A DNA stretch of 35,709 bases from Bacillota bacterium (GCA_023418475.1 JAEZZO010000044.1:1-35709); one strand, 5' to 3'. Numbered from the stretch's first letter, positions 8,543-17,696 are shown. Notes: generated from the letters alone by a model not told the origin. Numbers and translations: made by a program.

Positions 8543-9529
8543 ATGGCAAAGCGTATGATTACAACTGAATTTACCGAGGAAGACAGTAAACTGGAGAGCT
8601 CACTGCGGCCCCAGCTGCTGGAGGATTATATCGGGCAGGCAAAAATCAAGGAAAACTTGAAGGTTTACATAGAGGCTGCCAAGCAAAGAAAAGAAACTTT
8701 GGATCATGTACTGCTATTTGGACCTCCAGGACTTGGAAAGACTACCCTGGCAGGAATTATTGCCAACGAAATGGGAGTAAATATTAAGATAACATCGGGG
8801 CCTGCAATCGAAAAACCCGGTGAGATGGCGGCAATTCTTAATAATCTTCAGGAGGGTGATGTACTGTTCGTGGATGAAATCCACCGGTTAAACCGTCAGG
8901 TGGAGGAGCTTTTGTATCCGGCTATGGAGGATTTTGTGATAGATATAGTAATCGGTAAGGGCTCCGCCGCAAAATCGATCCGCTTGGATCTTCCTAAGTT
9001 TACCCTGGTGGGAGCTACAACAAGAGCCGGTATGCTGACACCGCCGCTTCGTGACCGTTTTGGTGTGGTAAGCCGACTGGATTTTTATACCATAGAGGAT
9101 TTGAAGAAAATTATTATAAGATCCGCGCAGGTGCTTCAGGTTGAAATAGAGGAGGAAGGTGCTGTGGAACTGGCGCACCGTTCAAGAGGTACTCCAAGAC
9201 TGGCAAACCGGCTGCTAAAAAGAGTACGTGATTTTGCTCAGGTAAAATATGATGGCAGGATTACCAGTGAGGTAGCTGGTTTTGCACTGGATTTGCTGGA
9301 AGTGGATAAATTAGGACTGGATCATATAGACAGGGAGATATTAGTGACAATGATTGAGAAATTCGGCGGTGGTCCGGTAGGAATTGAAGCGATCGCAACA
9401 ACGATAGGTGAGGATGTCGGTACGATTGAAGAGGTATATGAGCCTTACTTGGTTCAGAATGGTTTGATCCTTCGTACACCAAGAGGGAGGGTAACCTCTG
9501 AACTTGCATATAAGCATATCGGACTCTGA
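8543..9529 (+). CDS. ruvB: Holliday junction branch migration ATPase RuvB
   Basis: Hexameric AAA+ motor that drives branch migration with RuvA. 328 residues, near the usual 330-350. Walker A is GPPGLGKTTLA, Walker B is VLFVDEIHRL, sensor 1 is GATTRAGML, and the arginine-finger region is LRDRFG; a C-terminal winged-helix domain ends the protein (GLILRTPRGRVTSELAYKHIGL). It begins with the typical N-terminal SLRPQLLEDYIGQ. Transcribed with ruvA; the next gene, zapA, has its own promoter. Confidence 0.98.
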   Translation: MAKRMITTEFTEEDSKLESSLRPQLLEDYIGQAKIKENLKVYIEAAKQRKETLDHVLLFGPPGLGKTTLAGIIANEMGVNIKITSGPAIEKPGEMAAILNNLQEGDVLFVDEIHRLNRQVEELLYPAMEDFVIDIVIGKGSAAKSIRLDLPKFTLVGATTRAGMLTPPLRDRFGVVSRLDFYTIEDLKKIIIRSAQVLQVEIEEEGAVELAHRSRGTPRLANRLLKRVRDFAQVKYDGRITSEVAGFALDLLEVDKLGLDHIDREILVTMIEKFGGGPVGIEAIATTIGEDVGTIEEVYEPYLVQNGLILRTPRGRVTSELAYKHIGL

Positions 9530-9547
9530 TAATTTACAGGTATTTAC

Positions 9548-9576
9548 TTGTAAATAGACGTTGCTTCCGTTATAAT
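9548..9576 (+). promoter_or_regulatory. SigA-type promoter of zapA and downstream genes
   Basis: TTGTAA (9548-9553) and perfect TATAAT (9571-9576) with a 17-base spacer, just after the ruvB stop. It may serve the zapA-U32-ftsW-pbp run. Confidence 0.8.
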
Positions 9577-9619
9577 ATGGATATCAGTGCAAGCTATGAT
9601 TTGTTAGGGGGCAGGAAAC

Positions 9620-10030
9620 ATGAATCAATATCATGATATTGAAGTTATAATAAACAATAAGAGATATACGATAAGTGGTTATGAAGGAGAAGAGTATCTG
9701 CACAAAATTGCTTCCTATATCAACAGCAAGCACATAGAATTCCGTAATAAAGATGCTTATAAGTTCCTGGATGCCGAATTAAAAAACATCTTAATGCAGA
9801 TTAATATAGCAGATGATTATTTCAAGAGCAGGGACAAGCTTAAGGATATCCAGTCAGAGAGTGAGAGTAAAAACAGAGAAATATTCGATTTGAAGCATGA
9901 GATGGTAATAACGCAGACAAAGCTTGCTTCCGCGGATAAGGATATACAGGATTTGAGAAAAGAACTTTATGAAGCACAGAAAAAGATCGTTCGCTTGGAA
10001 ACGGAATTACAGGATGCAGAAAAACGATAG
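9620..10030 (+). CDS. zapA: Cell division protein ZapA
   Basis: A cytosolic FtsZ-ring stabiliser. 136 residues, longer than the roughly 85-110 of many ZapA proteins. The N-terminal ZapA fold is recognisable (IEVIINNKRYTISGYEGEEYLHKIASYIN, near residues 7-35, and LDAELKNILMQINIADDYF). The rest (about residues 70-136) is a predicted coiled coil rich in Lys, Glu and Gln. The ribosome binding site is in TTAGGGGGCAGG. It sits between ruvB and a U32 gene, a common order in clostridia. Confidence 0.88.
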   Translation: MNQYHDIEVIINNKRYTISGYEGEEYLHKIASYINSKHIEFRNKDAYKFLDAELKNILMQINIADDYFKSRDKLKDIQSESESKNREIFDLKHEMVITQTKLASADKDIQDLRKELYEAQKKIVRLETELQDAEKR

Positions 10031-10149
10031 AAATATAAAATCAGGCTGTCCAGATATACTGCGCAAATCCGGAAATTGGAGCTGCAGTAAGCTATGGACA
10101 GCTTTTTCAATCTATTGTGTAGAAGCGGTAGAAATAGTGGGAGGCAGTA

Positions 10150-12675
10150 ATGAAGAATAAGATTGAGATATTGGCACCGGCAGGATCGTACGAGGGAATG
10201 AAGGCAGCCATGAATGCTGGATGCGATGCGGTTTATATCGGAGGCAGCAGCTTCGGAGCCAGAGCCTATGCAGATAATCTAAGCGAAGATATTTTGCTTG
10301 GAGCGATTGATGAAGCTCATATCAGAGGGAAAAAACTATATCTGACAGTGAATACCCTTCTTAAGGAAAAAGAATTGAGCGGCAGACTATACTCCTTCCT
10401 GGACAAATATTATAGACAGGGGCTAGACGCAGTTATCGTGCAGGATGTCGGGGTCATGTATTTCATCCATCAGAATTTTCCGGAACTACCGATCCATGCC
10501 AGTACACAGATGACACTTACTATGGCCCAGGGGGCAGATCTATTAAAAAATTATGGGGTTACGAGAGTTGTTACCTCCAGAGAGCTAAGTCTTGCTGAAA
10601 TTAATACAATGAGGAAGCATACGGATCTGGAGATCGAGACTTTTGTACATGGAGCGTTATGCTACTGTTATTCCGGACAGTGTCTTATGAGCAGTATGAT
10701 CGGAGGACGCAGTGGTAATCGCGGCCGATGTGCACAGCCTTGCCGAATGCCCTACCGGTTTTATACGGAGAATAAGCTACTATCAAAAGAGCGGGAAGCA
10801 TATCTGCTTAGTCCGAAGGATATCTGCACACTGGAAAACATTCCCGAGCTTATAGAAGCCGGAATTAATTCCTTTAAAATCGAAGGAAGGATGAAACGTC
10901 CGGAATATGCGGCTTTAGTTTCCTCTCTTTATCGAAAATATACTGATTTATATCTGGATGAAGGTAAGGAAAAGTATTTTTCGAGTCTCAAGAGCAGGGA
11001 GTTTGCACAAGATATGCTGCTCTTGCAGGATATCTATAACAGGGGCGGCTTCTCAAGAGGATATGGTAACTCCTATCATGGAAAAGCAATGATGTCTCTT
11101 AGCAGGCCGAACCATAGCGGTGTGTGCGTCGGTGAGGTAACAGCCGTGAAAGGACGTGAAGTTTCTATACGGTTGAAAGAGAAGCTTCATGCACAGGATA
11201 TCCTGGAGATTAGGATGGGAGAGGAAGAAGGATATGAATTTACCATCAAGGATGCGCATAATCAGGGAGAAACCATACAAACAATAACAGGTAAATGGAC
11301 AAAGGCAGCAGAAAGAGCTGATAAATCCACACAGAAGCATTCCATTCAAAAGACAGCGCCTTTGATAAAGATTGGTAATCTGGTCTATCGTACGAGAAAT
11401 AATGAATTGTTGAACCGCTTATCAAAATTATATCTGGAAGAAGATAAAAAACAAGGAATAAAAGGCTGCCTGACAGCCAGACTGAGGGAAAGACTGCGTC
11501 TTTGTGTTACTCTGGGTGAAGATAGCGTAACAGTCTATCAGGATATTGTGCAGGAGGCCGTTAAACAGCCTATGACAAAGGAAAAATTAGCGTTGCCGCT
11601 CATGAAAACAGGCGATACCATGTATTATTTCAAGGATTTGACTGTAGAAGCGGATGATAAGATTTTCGTACCGGTTGCATGGTTAAATGAAATTCGACGA
11701 GAGGCTGTACAAAAACTGTCCGAGACAGTAAAAGCACATTATCGTCGTGAAAATATCATTTTAAAGGAAACAGCATATAATTGTATCGAACAGTCGAAGG
11801 ATTACAGGGAGGAGAATGCTGATAAAGAAATACCTGCAAGCTCCTATGGTATGACAGTATCGGTTCAGACAAAGGAGCAATTTGAAGCGGTATTAAGATA
11901 TGAGGAAATAAACACAATATATGTAGATTACGATAGATTGGATGGACAGTTATTACCCAAAATGGCAGAAATGGCAGGTAATGCAGGCAAAAAGACATAT
12001 TTATTGCTGCCGCCTGTCTGCAGACTGGCTATCTTTGAAGATTTGGAAAAGAATTTGCGTAAATTGGGGAATAATAAATGGATAAGTGGATTTGTTGTGA
12101 GAAATCTTGAAGAAATATCACTGGTTCAGGCGTTATCAAAAGAGGAAGGCTCATCCAAAGAGATTATTCTAAATTATAATATGTATGTTTTTAACCGCGA
12201 AGCGATATTTTTTTGGAGGGAGAATAAAATTACCAGATTTACCGCCCCGCTTGAACTAAACTGTCAGGAACTGGGACAGTTGGGAACACAGGAGTGTGAT
12301 TTTCTGGTATATGGCTACCTTCCGCTTATGATTTCGGCGCAATGTCTCTTCGAAAGTACGGAAGGCTGCCGCAAAAATGCGCAGAATAATGCCGGTTGCA
12401 TAACGGATCGTTTGGGCAGAAAATTTTATATTCAGACCAATTGCAGAGGCTGCTATAATTATATTTATAATGGTCTGCCCCTCGCGTTGCATAAGCAGGC
12501 GGAAGAGGTGAAGAACCTGAAACCGGCTAATATCCGGCTGGATTTTACGATTGAGACTGCGAAGGAGACGCAAGCAATAACAGAGCTTTTTTTGGAAGCA
12601 TATTATAAGGGAGGAGAAGCCTCCGATTGTCTGACAGAATATACAACGGGTCATTTTAAACGCGGGGTGGAATAG
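10150..12675 (+). CDS. U32 family protein with DUF3656 region (RlhA/TrhP-like)
   Basis: An 841-residue member of the U32 'peptidase' family. Members in E. coli and B. subtilis are now known to act in tRNA or rRNA hydroxylation rather than proteolysis (TrhP on U34 of tRNA, RlhA on C2501 of 23S rRNA). The N-terminus has ILAPAGSYEGMKAAMNAGCDAVYIGG. The family signature is FVHGALCYCYSGQC followed by GGRSGNRGRCAQPCR near residues 171-200, giving the conserved cysteines. FKIEGRMKRPEYAA follows near residue 240. The middle matches a DUF3656-type segment, as in RlhA, and a degenerate U32-like C-terminal part follows, ending with a CRGCYNYIYNG cysteine pair. The start is preceded by GGGAGG. The precise substrate cannot be decided from sequence. 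Confidence 0.88.
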   Translation: MKNKIEILAPAGSYEGMKAAMNAGCDAVYIGGSSFGARAYADNLSEDILLGAIDEAHIRGKKLYLTVNTLLKEKELSGRLYSFLDKYYRQGLDAVIVQDVGVMYFIHQNFPELPIHASTQMTLTMAQGADLLKNYGVTRVVTSRELSLAEINTMRKHTDLEIETFVHGALCYCYSGQCLMSSMIGGRSGNRGRCAQPCRMPYRFYTENKLLSKEREAYLLSPKDICTLENIPELIEAGINSFKIEGRMKRPEYAALVSSLYRKYTDLYLDEGKEKYFSSLKSREFAQDMLLLQDIYNRGGFSRGYGNSYHGKAMMSLSRPNHSGVCVGEVTAVKGREVSIRLKEKLHAQDILEIRMGEEEGYEFTIKDAHNQGETIQTITGKWTKAAERADKSTQKHSIQKTAPLIKIGNLVYRTRNNELLNRLSKLYLEEDKKQGIKGCLTARLRERLRLCVTLGEDSVTVYQDIVQEAVKQPMTKEKLALPLMKTGDTMYYFKDLTVEADDKIFVPVAWLNEIRREAVQKLSETVKAHYRRENIILKETAYNCIEQSKDYREENADKEIPASSYGMTVSVQTKEQFEAVLRYEEINTIYVDYDRLDGQLLPKMAEMAGNAGKKTYLLLPPVCRLAIFEDLEKNLRKLGNNKWISGFVVRNLEEISLVQALSKEEGSSKEIILNYNMYVFNREAIFFWRENKITRFTAPLELNCQELGQLGTQECDFLVYGYLPLMISAQCLFESTEGCRKNAQNNAGCITDRLGRKFYIQTNCRGCYNYIYNGLPLALHKQAEEVKNLKPANIRLDFTIETAKETQAITELFLEAYYKGGEASDCLTEYTTGHFKRGVE

Positions 12676-12733
12676 GAGAATAGGAATATCGTTTTCAACC
12701 GGAGCTGCCTAATGGCAGGAGGAAGATTACTAT

Positions 12734-12784
12734 ATGATTTACGAAGTTAAGAATTATTTATCCCTAAGGCAGGTGAATTTATGA
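12734..12784 (+). CDS. Possible 16-codon leader ORF overlapping the ftsW start
   Basis: ATG at 12734 opens a 16-residue frame (MIYEVKNYLSLRQVNL) whose TGA overlaps the ATG of the SEDS gene as ATGA. An AGGAGG lies at 12717-12722, 11 bases before the ATG, slightly long. It could couple translation into the SEDS gene or be a remnant; it may also be chance. Confidence 0.3.
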   Translation: MIYEVKNYLSLRQVNL

Positions 12785-14142
12785 ATTTGATTGTTGAACT
12801 GATCCAATATCTGATGATATTGCTGATCGGTATCTATACTTTTTATAGCTTTAAGGTGTTCAGTTATAGAAATAAATTGCAGCAGAATAAAGCTTATGAC
12901 ATTCTGACAACGATTATATTCCTGATTCACTTTGTGGGCTATGCAACCCTTACTCTGCAGCTGCAGAGTATGAAGCTTGTCATTTTGTATGCGGAAGAAG
13001 TTCTACTATTTGTATTGGTGCTTGTTCTTTACAGAATAATATATCCAAAGCATTCCAGACTTCTTTTACGAAATATGCTTTTGCTGCTTTCCGTAAGCTT
13101 TATCGTTCTTACGAGATTATCCGTTGATGTTGCGAAACGGCAGGTTATGATTGTTGCAGGGGCATTTCTGATTGGTCTGGCTGTTCCTTATCTTATCATA
13201 AAACTGCAGCGGCTGAGGGAATTTGGCTGGATTTATGGTGGAGCAGGGATTGTTATTTTGCTGATTGTTTTGATAATGGGCAAAACCAGCTTTGGAGCAA
13301 CCAACTGGCTTAGCATTTATGGTGTCAGTATTCAACCCTCAGAGTTTGTAAAGCTTTTATTTGTATTTGCGATTGCTTCTTTGCTGCGGGAAAGTATTCA
13401 TTTAAAGCAGCTTCTTCTAATATCTGTTATGGCAGCGGTAAATGTACTAATTCTGGTGTTTCAAAAGGACCTGGGAGGCGCTCTCATTTTCTTTATCACA
13501 TATGTATTTATGCTCTATGCTGCTACCGGCCGGCCGATTTACCTGTTTTCAGGGCTGTTTGGCGGAAGTTTTGCCGCATTTATTGCATATAAATTATTTA
13601 GTCATGTCAGAGTCAGGGTGATAGCTTGGCAGAACCCTTTCAAATACATTGATAAAGAAGGATACCAGATTACACAATCCCTCTTTGCGATTGGTACCGG
13701 AGGATGGTTTGGGATGGGAATTAACAGGGGACTTCCGACCAATATACCGGTTGTAGATAGTGATTTCATCTTTTCGGCTATATCGGAAGAGTTAGGCGGA
13801 TTGTTTGCAATATGTATTATTTTAATATTTGTAAGCTGTTTTGTAATGATGATTAATATTTCCCTGGAGCAGATGGACGCTTTCTACCATTTGCTGGCGA
13901 TTGGATTTGCGGTGATGTTCGCGTTCCAGGTAGTATTATCGATCGGAGGAGTAATAAAGTTTATTCCGTCGACAGGTGTTACACTTCCTTTGGTGAGTAA
14001 GGGAGGAAGTTCCGTCCTTATGACAGTTATTATGTTTATGTTTTTGCAGGGTATTTATATGAGAGAAAAGAGCGGCAGAAAAAATACGAACAGAACCGGA
14101 AGGAGCCGAAAAGCAGCTGAAGGAACGGAGGATATGCAATGA
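12781..14142 (+). CDS. FtsW/RodA/SpoVE-family (SEDS) peptidoglycan polymerase
   Basis: An integral membrane glycosyltransferase that polymerises lipid II with a partner class B PBP. 453 residues with about 12-13 hydrophobic segments, so two or three more at the N-terminus than the usual ten. SEDS landmarks are WLSIYGVSIQPSEFVKL, FQKDLGGALIF, WQNPFKYIDKEGYQITQSLFAIGTGGWFGMG, DSDFIFSAISEELGG, and PSTGVTLPLVSKGGSS. The partner PBP gene starts inside its last codons (ATGA overlap), the same pairing as the mycobacterial rodA-pbpA pair. Whether it acts in elongation, division or sporulation cannot be told here, so no symbol is given. Confidence 0.93.
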   Translation: MNLIVELIQYLMILLIGIYTFYSFKVFSYRNKLQQNKAYDILTTIIFLIHFVGYATLTLQLQSMKLVILYAEEVLLFVLVLVLYRIIYPKHSRLLLRNMLLLLSVSFIVLTRLSVDVAKRQVMIVAGAFLIGLAVPYLIIKLQRLREFGWIYGGAGIVILLIVLIMGKTSFGATNWLSIYGVSIQPSEFVKLLFVFAIASLLRESIHLKQLLLISVMAAVNVLILVFQKDLGGALIFFITYVFMLYAATGRPIYLFSGLFGGSFAAFIAYKLFSHVRVRVIAWQNPFKYIDKEGYQITQSLFAIGTGGWFGMGINRGLPTNIPVVDSDFIFSAISEELGGLFAICIILIFVSCFVMMINISLEQMDAFYHLLAIGFAVMFAFQVVLSIGGVIKFIPSTGVTLPLVSKGGSSVLMTVIMFMFLQGIYMREKSGRKNTNRTGRSRKAAEGTEDMQ

Positions 14143-15563
14143 AAATTAATCCAAATAAAGATCCAAAAAAGGCAGCGTTTAATATTTTGTATATCTTTCT
14201 GGGACTTATTGTACTTATGATGGGATATTTTACTTATTTTATAGTATTCAGAAGCAATGAGGTCATTAACAATGCGTATAATAAGAGGCAGGCGATTTTA
14301 TCTGAACGTGTGGTTCGCGGAGAAATTCTGTCGGCAGACAGAGAGGTTTTAGCCAAAACAATCGTTGATGAGGATGGAAATGAAATAAGAAATTATCCAT
14401 TTGGGGAGGTATTTGCCCAGATCGTCGGAAGATGCTCGAAGGGAAAGACAGGAATTGAAGAGGCAGAGGACATTCGTCTGTTAACCTCTAATCTGAATGC
14501 TTTTGAGATTATGTATAATGATCTGATTGCGCAAAAAAGCCCGGGAGATAATGTGGTAACAACGCTAAGCTCCAAACTTCAGAAAGTTGCTTACGATGCA
14601 CTCGGTAATAATCGTGGAGCAGTTGTCGCTATGGAGCCATCCACCGGTAAAATCCTTGCTATGGTATCAAAGCCTTCGTATGATCCTAATAAAGTAGATA
14701 AAATATGGGAGGAATTGTTGGCGGATAAAGGAGCAGAATCACCGCTTATTAACCGTGCAACACAGGGCTTGTATCCACCGGGTTCTACCTTTAAGATCTT
14801 AACATCCTTGGAGTATATCAGAGAGAATCCCAATTCCTATTCGAAATACCGGTATCGTTGTAACGGAAGAATACAATATGAAGATATGACAATCCATTGC
14901 CATAATAATAAGATACATGGAAATTTGGATTTGCCAAAATCTTTTGCGAAATCCTGTAATACATCTTATGCAAATATAGGAAAGAACTTAAACATGGATA
15001 ATTTTTATGCTTTGTGTAATGAACTAATGTTTAACAGCAGCCTGCCAATTGAAATGGAGAGTAACCCCAGCCGCTTTACTTTAAAGAAAGGCACTTCCGG
15101 AACAAAAGAGCTGATGCAGACGGCTATCGGACAGGGTAATACTCTAATAACGCCTCTTCATAATGCTATGATAACCGCAGCTATCGCGAACGGCGGCATT
15201 ATGATAAAACCCTATGTAGTAGACCGCATTGAGAATGCACAGCAGGGTACGGTCAGGAAGTTCTCGCCCAAAATCATATCCAAACCGATGTCTACGAAGG
15301 AAGCCGCTTATATTGGGAAGATGATGCGATTAGTGGTTACAGACGGAACTGCTACGAAACTGGCGGACATGAAACAAAAAGCTGCCGGCAAGACAGGTTC
15401 TGCAGATAATAGCAGTGGAAAAGCACATGCTTGGTTTGTCGGATATGCTCCCTTGGACGCGCCGGAAATAGTCGTCAGTATAATTGTCGAAAATGCCGGA
15501 ACAGGAAGTGATTATGCTGTACCAATTGCAAAGCAGATATTCAATGCTTATTTTCAACAATAA
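14139..15563 (+). CDS. Class B penicillin-binding protein (transpeptidase)
   Basis: Cross-links peptidoglycan outside the membrane, as partner of the SEDS protein whose gene overlaps it by four bases. 474 residues. One N-terminal membrane anchor (about residues 14-36) is followed by a short PBP-dimer/pedestal region (RVVRGEILSADREVLAKT) and the transpeptidase domain. All three active-site motifs are intact: S216-T-F-K219, S272-C-N274 and K418-T-G420. It resembles the PbpA type of actinobacteria and clostridia in its shortness and gene pairing. Target of beta-lactams by family. Confidence 0.94.
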   Translation: MKINPNKDPKKAAFNILYIFLGLIVLMMGYFTYFIVFRSNEVINNAYNKRQAILSERVVRGEILSADREVLAKTIVDEDGNEIRNYPFGEVFAQIVGRCSKGKTGIEEAEDIRLLTSNLNAFEIMYNDLIAQKSPGDNVVTTLSSKLQKVAYDALGNNRGAVVAMEPSTGKILAMVSKPSYDPNKVDKIWEELLADKGAESPLINRATQGLYPPGSTFKILTSLEYIRENPNSYSKYRYRCNGRIQYEDMTIHCHNNKIHGNLDLPKSFAKSCNTSYANIGKNLNMDNFYALCNELMFNSSLPIEMESNPSRFTLKKGTSGTKELMQTAIGQGNTLITPLHNAMITAAIANGGIMIKPYVVDRIENAQQGTVRKFSPKIISKPMSTKEAAYIGKMMRLVVTDGTATKLADMKQKAAGKTGSADNSSGKAHAWFVGYAPLDAPEIVVSIIVENAGTGSDYAVPIAKQIFNAYFQQ

Positions 15564-15567
15564 TAGG

Positions 15568-15596
15568 TTGAAAACATCGTGATCTTGATGTATACT
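15568..15596 (+). promoter_or_regulatory. SigA-type promoter of the NUDIX gene
   Basis: TTGAAA (15568-15573) and TATACT (15591-15596), spacer 17 bases, just after the PBP stop and about 45 bases before the NUDIX ATG. Confidence 0.7.
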
Positions 15597-15640
15597 TCTA
15601 CTTAGTATGGTTGATACACCAAAAAGCAGGAGGAATTGCG

Positions 15641-16093
15641 ATGGTAGAAGCAACGAGCTGTGGTGGTGTAGTTATATTCAGAGGAAAGATTTTATTACTG
15701 TATAAAAATTATAAGAATAAGTATGAAGGGTGGGTGCTACCGAAAGGGACCGTTGAAGAAGGTGAAGAATATAAAGAGACTGCGGTACGCGAGGTGTTAG
15801 AGGAAGCAGGAACGAATGCTTCCATTATCAAGTATATCGGAAAAAGCCAGTATTCTTTCAGCACTCCACAGAATACAGTATTAAAGGATGTTCATTGGTA
15901 TTTAATGATGTCTGATAGCTATTACAGCAAACCACAAAGGGAAGAGTTTTTTATGGATTCAGGTTATTACAAATTTCATGAAGCATATCATATGTTAAAA
16001 TTTTCCAATGAAAAGCAGATCCTCGAACGCGCCTATAATGAATATTTGGATTTGAAAAAAAGTAACTTGTGGGGAAATAAAAAATATTTTTAA
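15641..16093 (+). CDS. NUDIX hydrolase
   Basis: A 150-residue hydrolase of nucleoside diphosphate-X compounds. The NUDIX box is complete: G-X5-E-X7-REVLEEAG (positions about 37-59, GTVEEGEEYKETAVREVLEEAG region). The N-terminus SCGGVVIF and WVLPKG are typical of the AP4A/MutT-like group; the substrate is undetermined. The ATG at 15641 has AGGAGG (15628-15633) seven bases upstream; the frame is open to a TTG at 15611 but that start lacks a ribosome binding site. It is the last gene before a long accessory gap, with its own promoter and a weak terminator-like hairpin behind it. Confidence 0.92.
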   Translation: MVEATSCGGVVIFRGKILLLYKNYKNKYEGWVLPKGTVEEGEEYKETAVREVLEEAGTNASIIKYIGKSQYSFSTPQNTVLKDVHWYLMMSDSYYSKPQREEFFMDSGYYKFHEAYHMLKFSNEKQILERAYNEYLDLKKSNLWGNKKYF

Positions 16094-16096
16094 AGC

Positions 16097-16125
16097 AAAG
16101 GACTGTTCGTGAGGACAGTCCCTTT
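16097..16125 (+). terminator. Terminator-like hairpin after the NUDIX gene
   Basis: AAAGGACTGT (16097-16106) pairs with ACAGTCCCTTT (16115-16125) around an eight-base loop. Only three T residues follow, so termination may be weak. Confidence 0.5.
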
Positions 16126-16414
16126 ACATACCATCATTCTTTGCCATCGTCTGATCAAGAAATGAATAAACTAAATCGCGTCAAAATCCAGTTCTTATTC
16201 ATAGTGAGGATTAGCCAGACATAAGCCTGAAATTCATTTATCGTATGAATATATATACACTTATATCCTTCTTCATAACCTGTACCTGCTTTTGACTGGC
16301 TAATCATAGCAATGAAGTGGGTGTAGGGGTAAATTGTATACGAAATCACGTAATTGAGAAATAAAATGTGATGAATTGTAATCTTATTACTTGACAATCA
16401 AACCTGAAAAGCTG
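16126..16414. other. Intergenic region before the transglutaminase-like gene
   Basis: No convincing gene. A 10-bp perfect inverted repeat, GATTAGCCAG (16209-16218) and CTGGCTAATC (16296-16305), brackets 77 bases that contain an inner ATTCAT/ATGAAT hairpin. A minus-strand frame across this stretch starts at TTG and has no ribosome binding site. Confidence 0.5.
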
Positions 16415-16443
16415 TTGCAATATACCATAATTAGGTATATAAT
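16415..16443 (+). promoter_or_regulatory. Promoter with overlapping operator-like palindrome
   Basis: TTGCAA (16415-16420) and TATAAT (16438-16443) with a 17-base spacer. The palindrome ATATACC-N7-GGTATAT (16420-16440) fills the spacer and reaches into the -10, a good position for a repressor. A TTGACA also lies upstream at 16391-16396 but without a matching -10. Confidence 0.6.
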
Positions 16444-16484
16444 TCCAAATAATTGTAAACTAACGAAAGAAGGAGATAAGTATA

Positions 16485-17696
16485 ATGAAACTAAAAATAT
16501 CGATAGCTATGACCTTAATAATACTTTTTACTGCTACTTTTTCCAGTAACGCAAAGGCATACATATTCAATCAGAGGATATCGTATCAAGGGGTTAAAAC
16601 CTATTATGTATCATCAGAACAGGACAATAGAATTTTACTAAACCTGTTAATTTCCCGCATGGATAGTGAAGCGGATGTTATTTATTCAGGTGAAATGCTT
16701 CCGGCTTCTGATATAGATCCTCAAGTTTATTATATGAAAGATTTGCAGGAATTAAATTATACGTATCAGAGCAGCGTAATACCCTTTTCTTATAAAATTG
16801 CGATGCTGAGCAGCTACTCAATTGATGCGTCTAGTTGTAAGGATGGCACTGTTTTAGTGAAATATAAATTTACCTATTTTGAAACAGCCGATGAGGCGAA
16901 AACTATTTCGGATAGAATGAATAAAGATATCGCTGATAATACAAAATTGTTTACAAATGATTATCAAAAGGCTTATTGGGCCTATTGTTGGGTTCTTAGT
17001 AATGTATGTTACAGCCATGATTTCGAAAATATATCAGCCTATAGTGGACTAACAGAGGAAGGAACGGTTTGCGGCGGATATTCTGCATTATATTGTGCCT
17101 TAGCCACAAAGCTGGGACTGGAATGCAGATGTATCAACGGTTCTGCTGGCATTGCTAACAGTTCTATTGATGATCATACCTGGAACCTTGTGAAACTGGA
17201 TGGAAAATGGTATTGTGTTGACACGACCTGGGGTGATTATTATGTACCGGAAATGTATTTCCTAAAATCGAAGGAAACATTAGCAAGTAAATCTTATGGG
17301 AATCATAAAACCAAGGCATATGATAATTACATTGCAGCAGGAGAGATATTCTCCAATACGGATTATATCAAATCAGACAACAGTGAAGGCAGTTTTCTTT
17401 TACCTAGTGCTTATAATATTCAAATGGATGCATTAAAAAGTAATACCTTAAAGGTGAAAGAAACCTATCATTATATGCTAAATAATGAGAATAATAATCC
17501 CATTTATTTTAAAAGTGACAATGAGGTGGTAGCAAAGGTTGATAAAAAGGGTGTAATCACAGCGAAATATAATGGACAGGCAACGATTACAGCTTATAAT
17601 GATGATCTGAACATAAAACAGGAATGTGTAATTACGGTAATCGGGAATAATAAAAAGAGCATATTTGGTGTTTCCGTATCAAAATCGAATGATTAG
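16485..17696 (+). CDS. Secreted transglutaminase-like protein with Big2-like domain
   Basis: A 403-residue exported protein. The first 25 residues are a signal peptide (basic start, hydrophobic core, likely cut after NAKA). The transglutaminase-like core holds a full Cys-His-Asp triad: C196 in GTVCGGYS, H231 in DHTWN and D246 in CVDTTWGD. These domains act as proteases or transferases in bacteria, so the reaction is open. The last 85 residues look like a bacterial Ig-like (Big2) domain (SDNEVVAKVDKKGVITAKYNGQ), which often binds cell surfaces. The ribosome binding site is AAGGAG. It stands alone behind its own promoter in an AT-rich stretch. Confidence 0.85.
   Translation: MKLKISIAMTLIILFTATFSSNAKAYIFNQRISYQGVKTYYVSSEQDNRILLNLLISRMDSEADVIYSGEMLPASDIDPQVYYMKDLQELNYTYQSSVIPFSYKIAMLSSYSIDASSCKDGTVLVKYKFTYFETADEAKTISDRMNKDIADNTKLFTNDYQKAYWAYCWVLSNVCYSHDFENISAYSGLTEEGTVCGGYSALYCALATKLGLECRCINGSAGIANSSIDDHTWNLVKLDGKWYCVDTTWGDYYVPEMYFLKSKETLASKSYGNHKTKAYDNYIAAGEIFSNTDYIKSDNSEGSFLLPSAYNIQMDALKSNTLKVKETYHYMLNNENNNPIYFKSDNEVVAKVDKKGVITAKYNGQATITAYNDDLNIKQECVITVIGNNKKSIFGVSVSKSND

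Noticed and set aside
9969..10160. 63-codon frame between zapA and the U32 gene
   Set aside because: It overlaps the end of zapA in another frame, has no good start signal, and its composition is that of an out-of-frame shadow.
16155..16397. Minus-strand 80-codon frame before the transglutaminase gene
   Set aside because: It starts at TTG without a ribosome binding site, crosses an inverted repeat and a promoter, and looks like no family.
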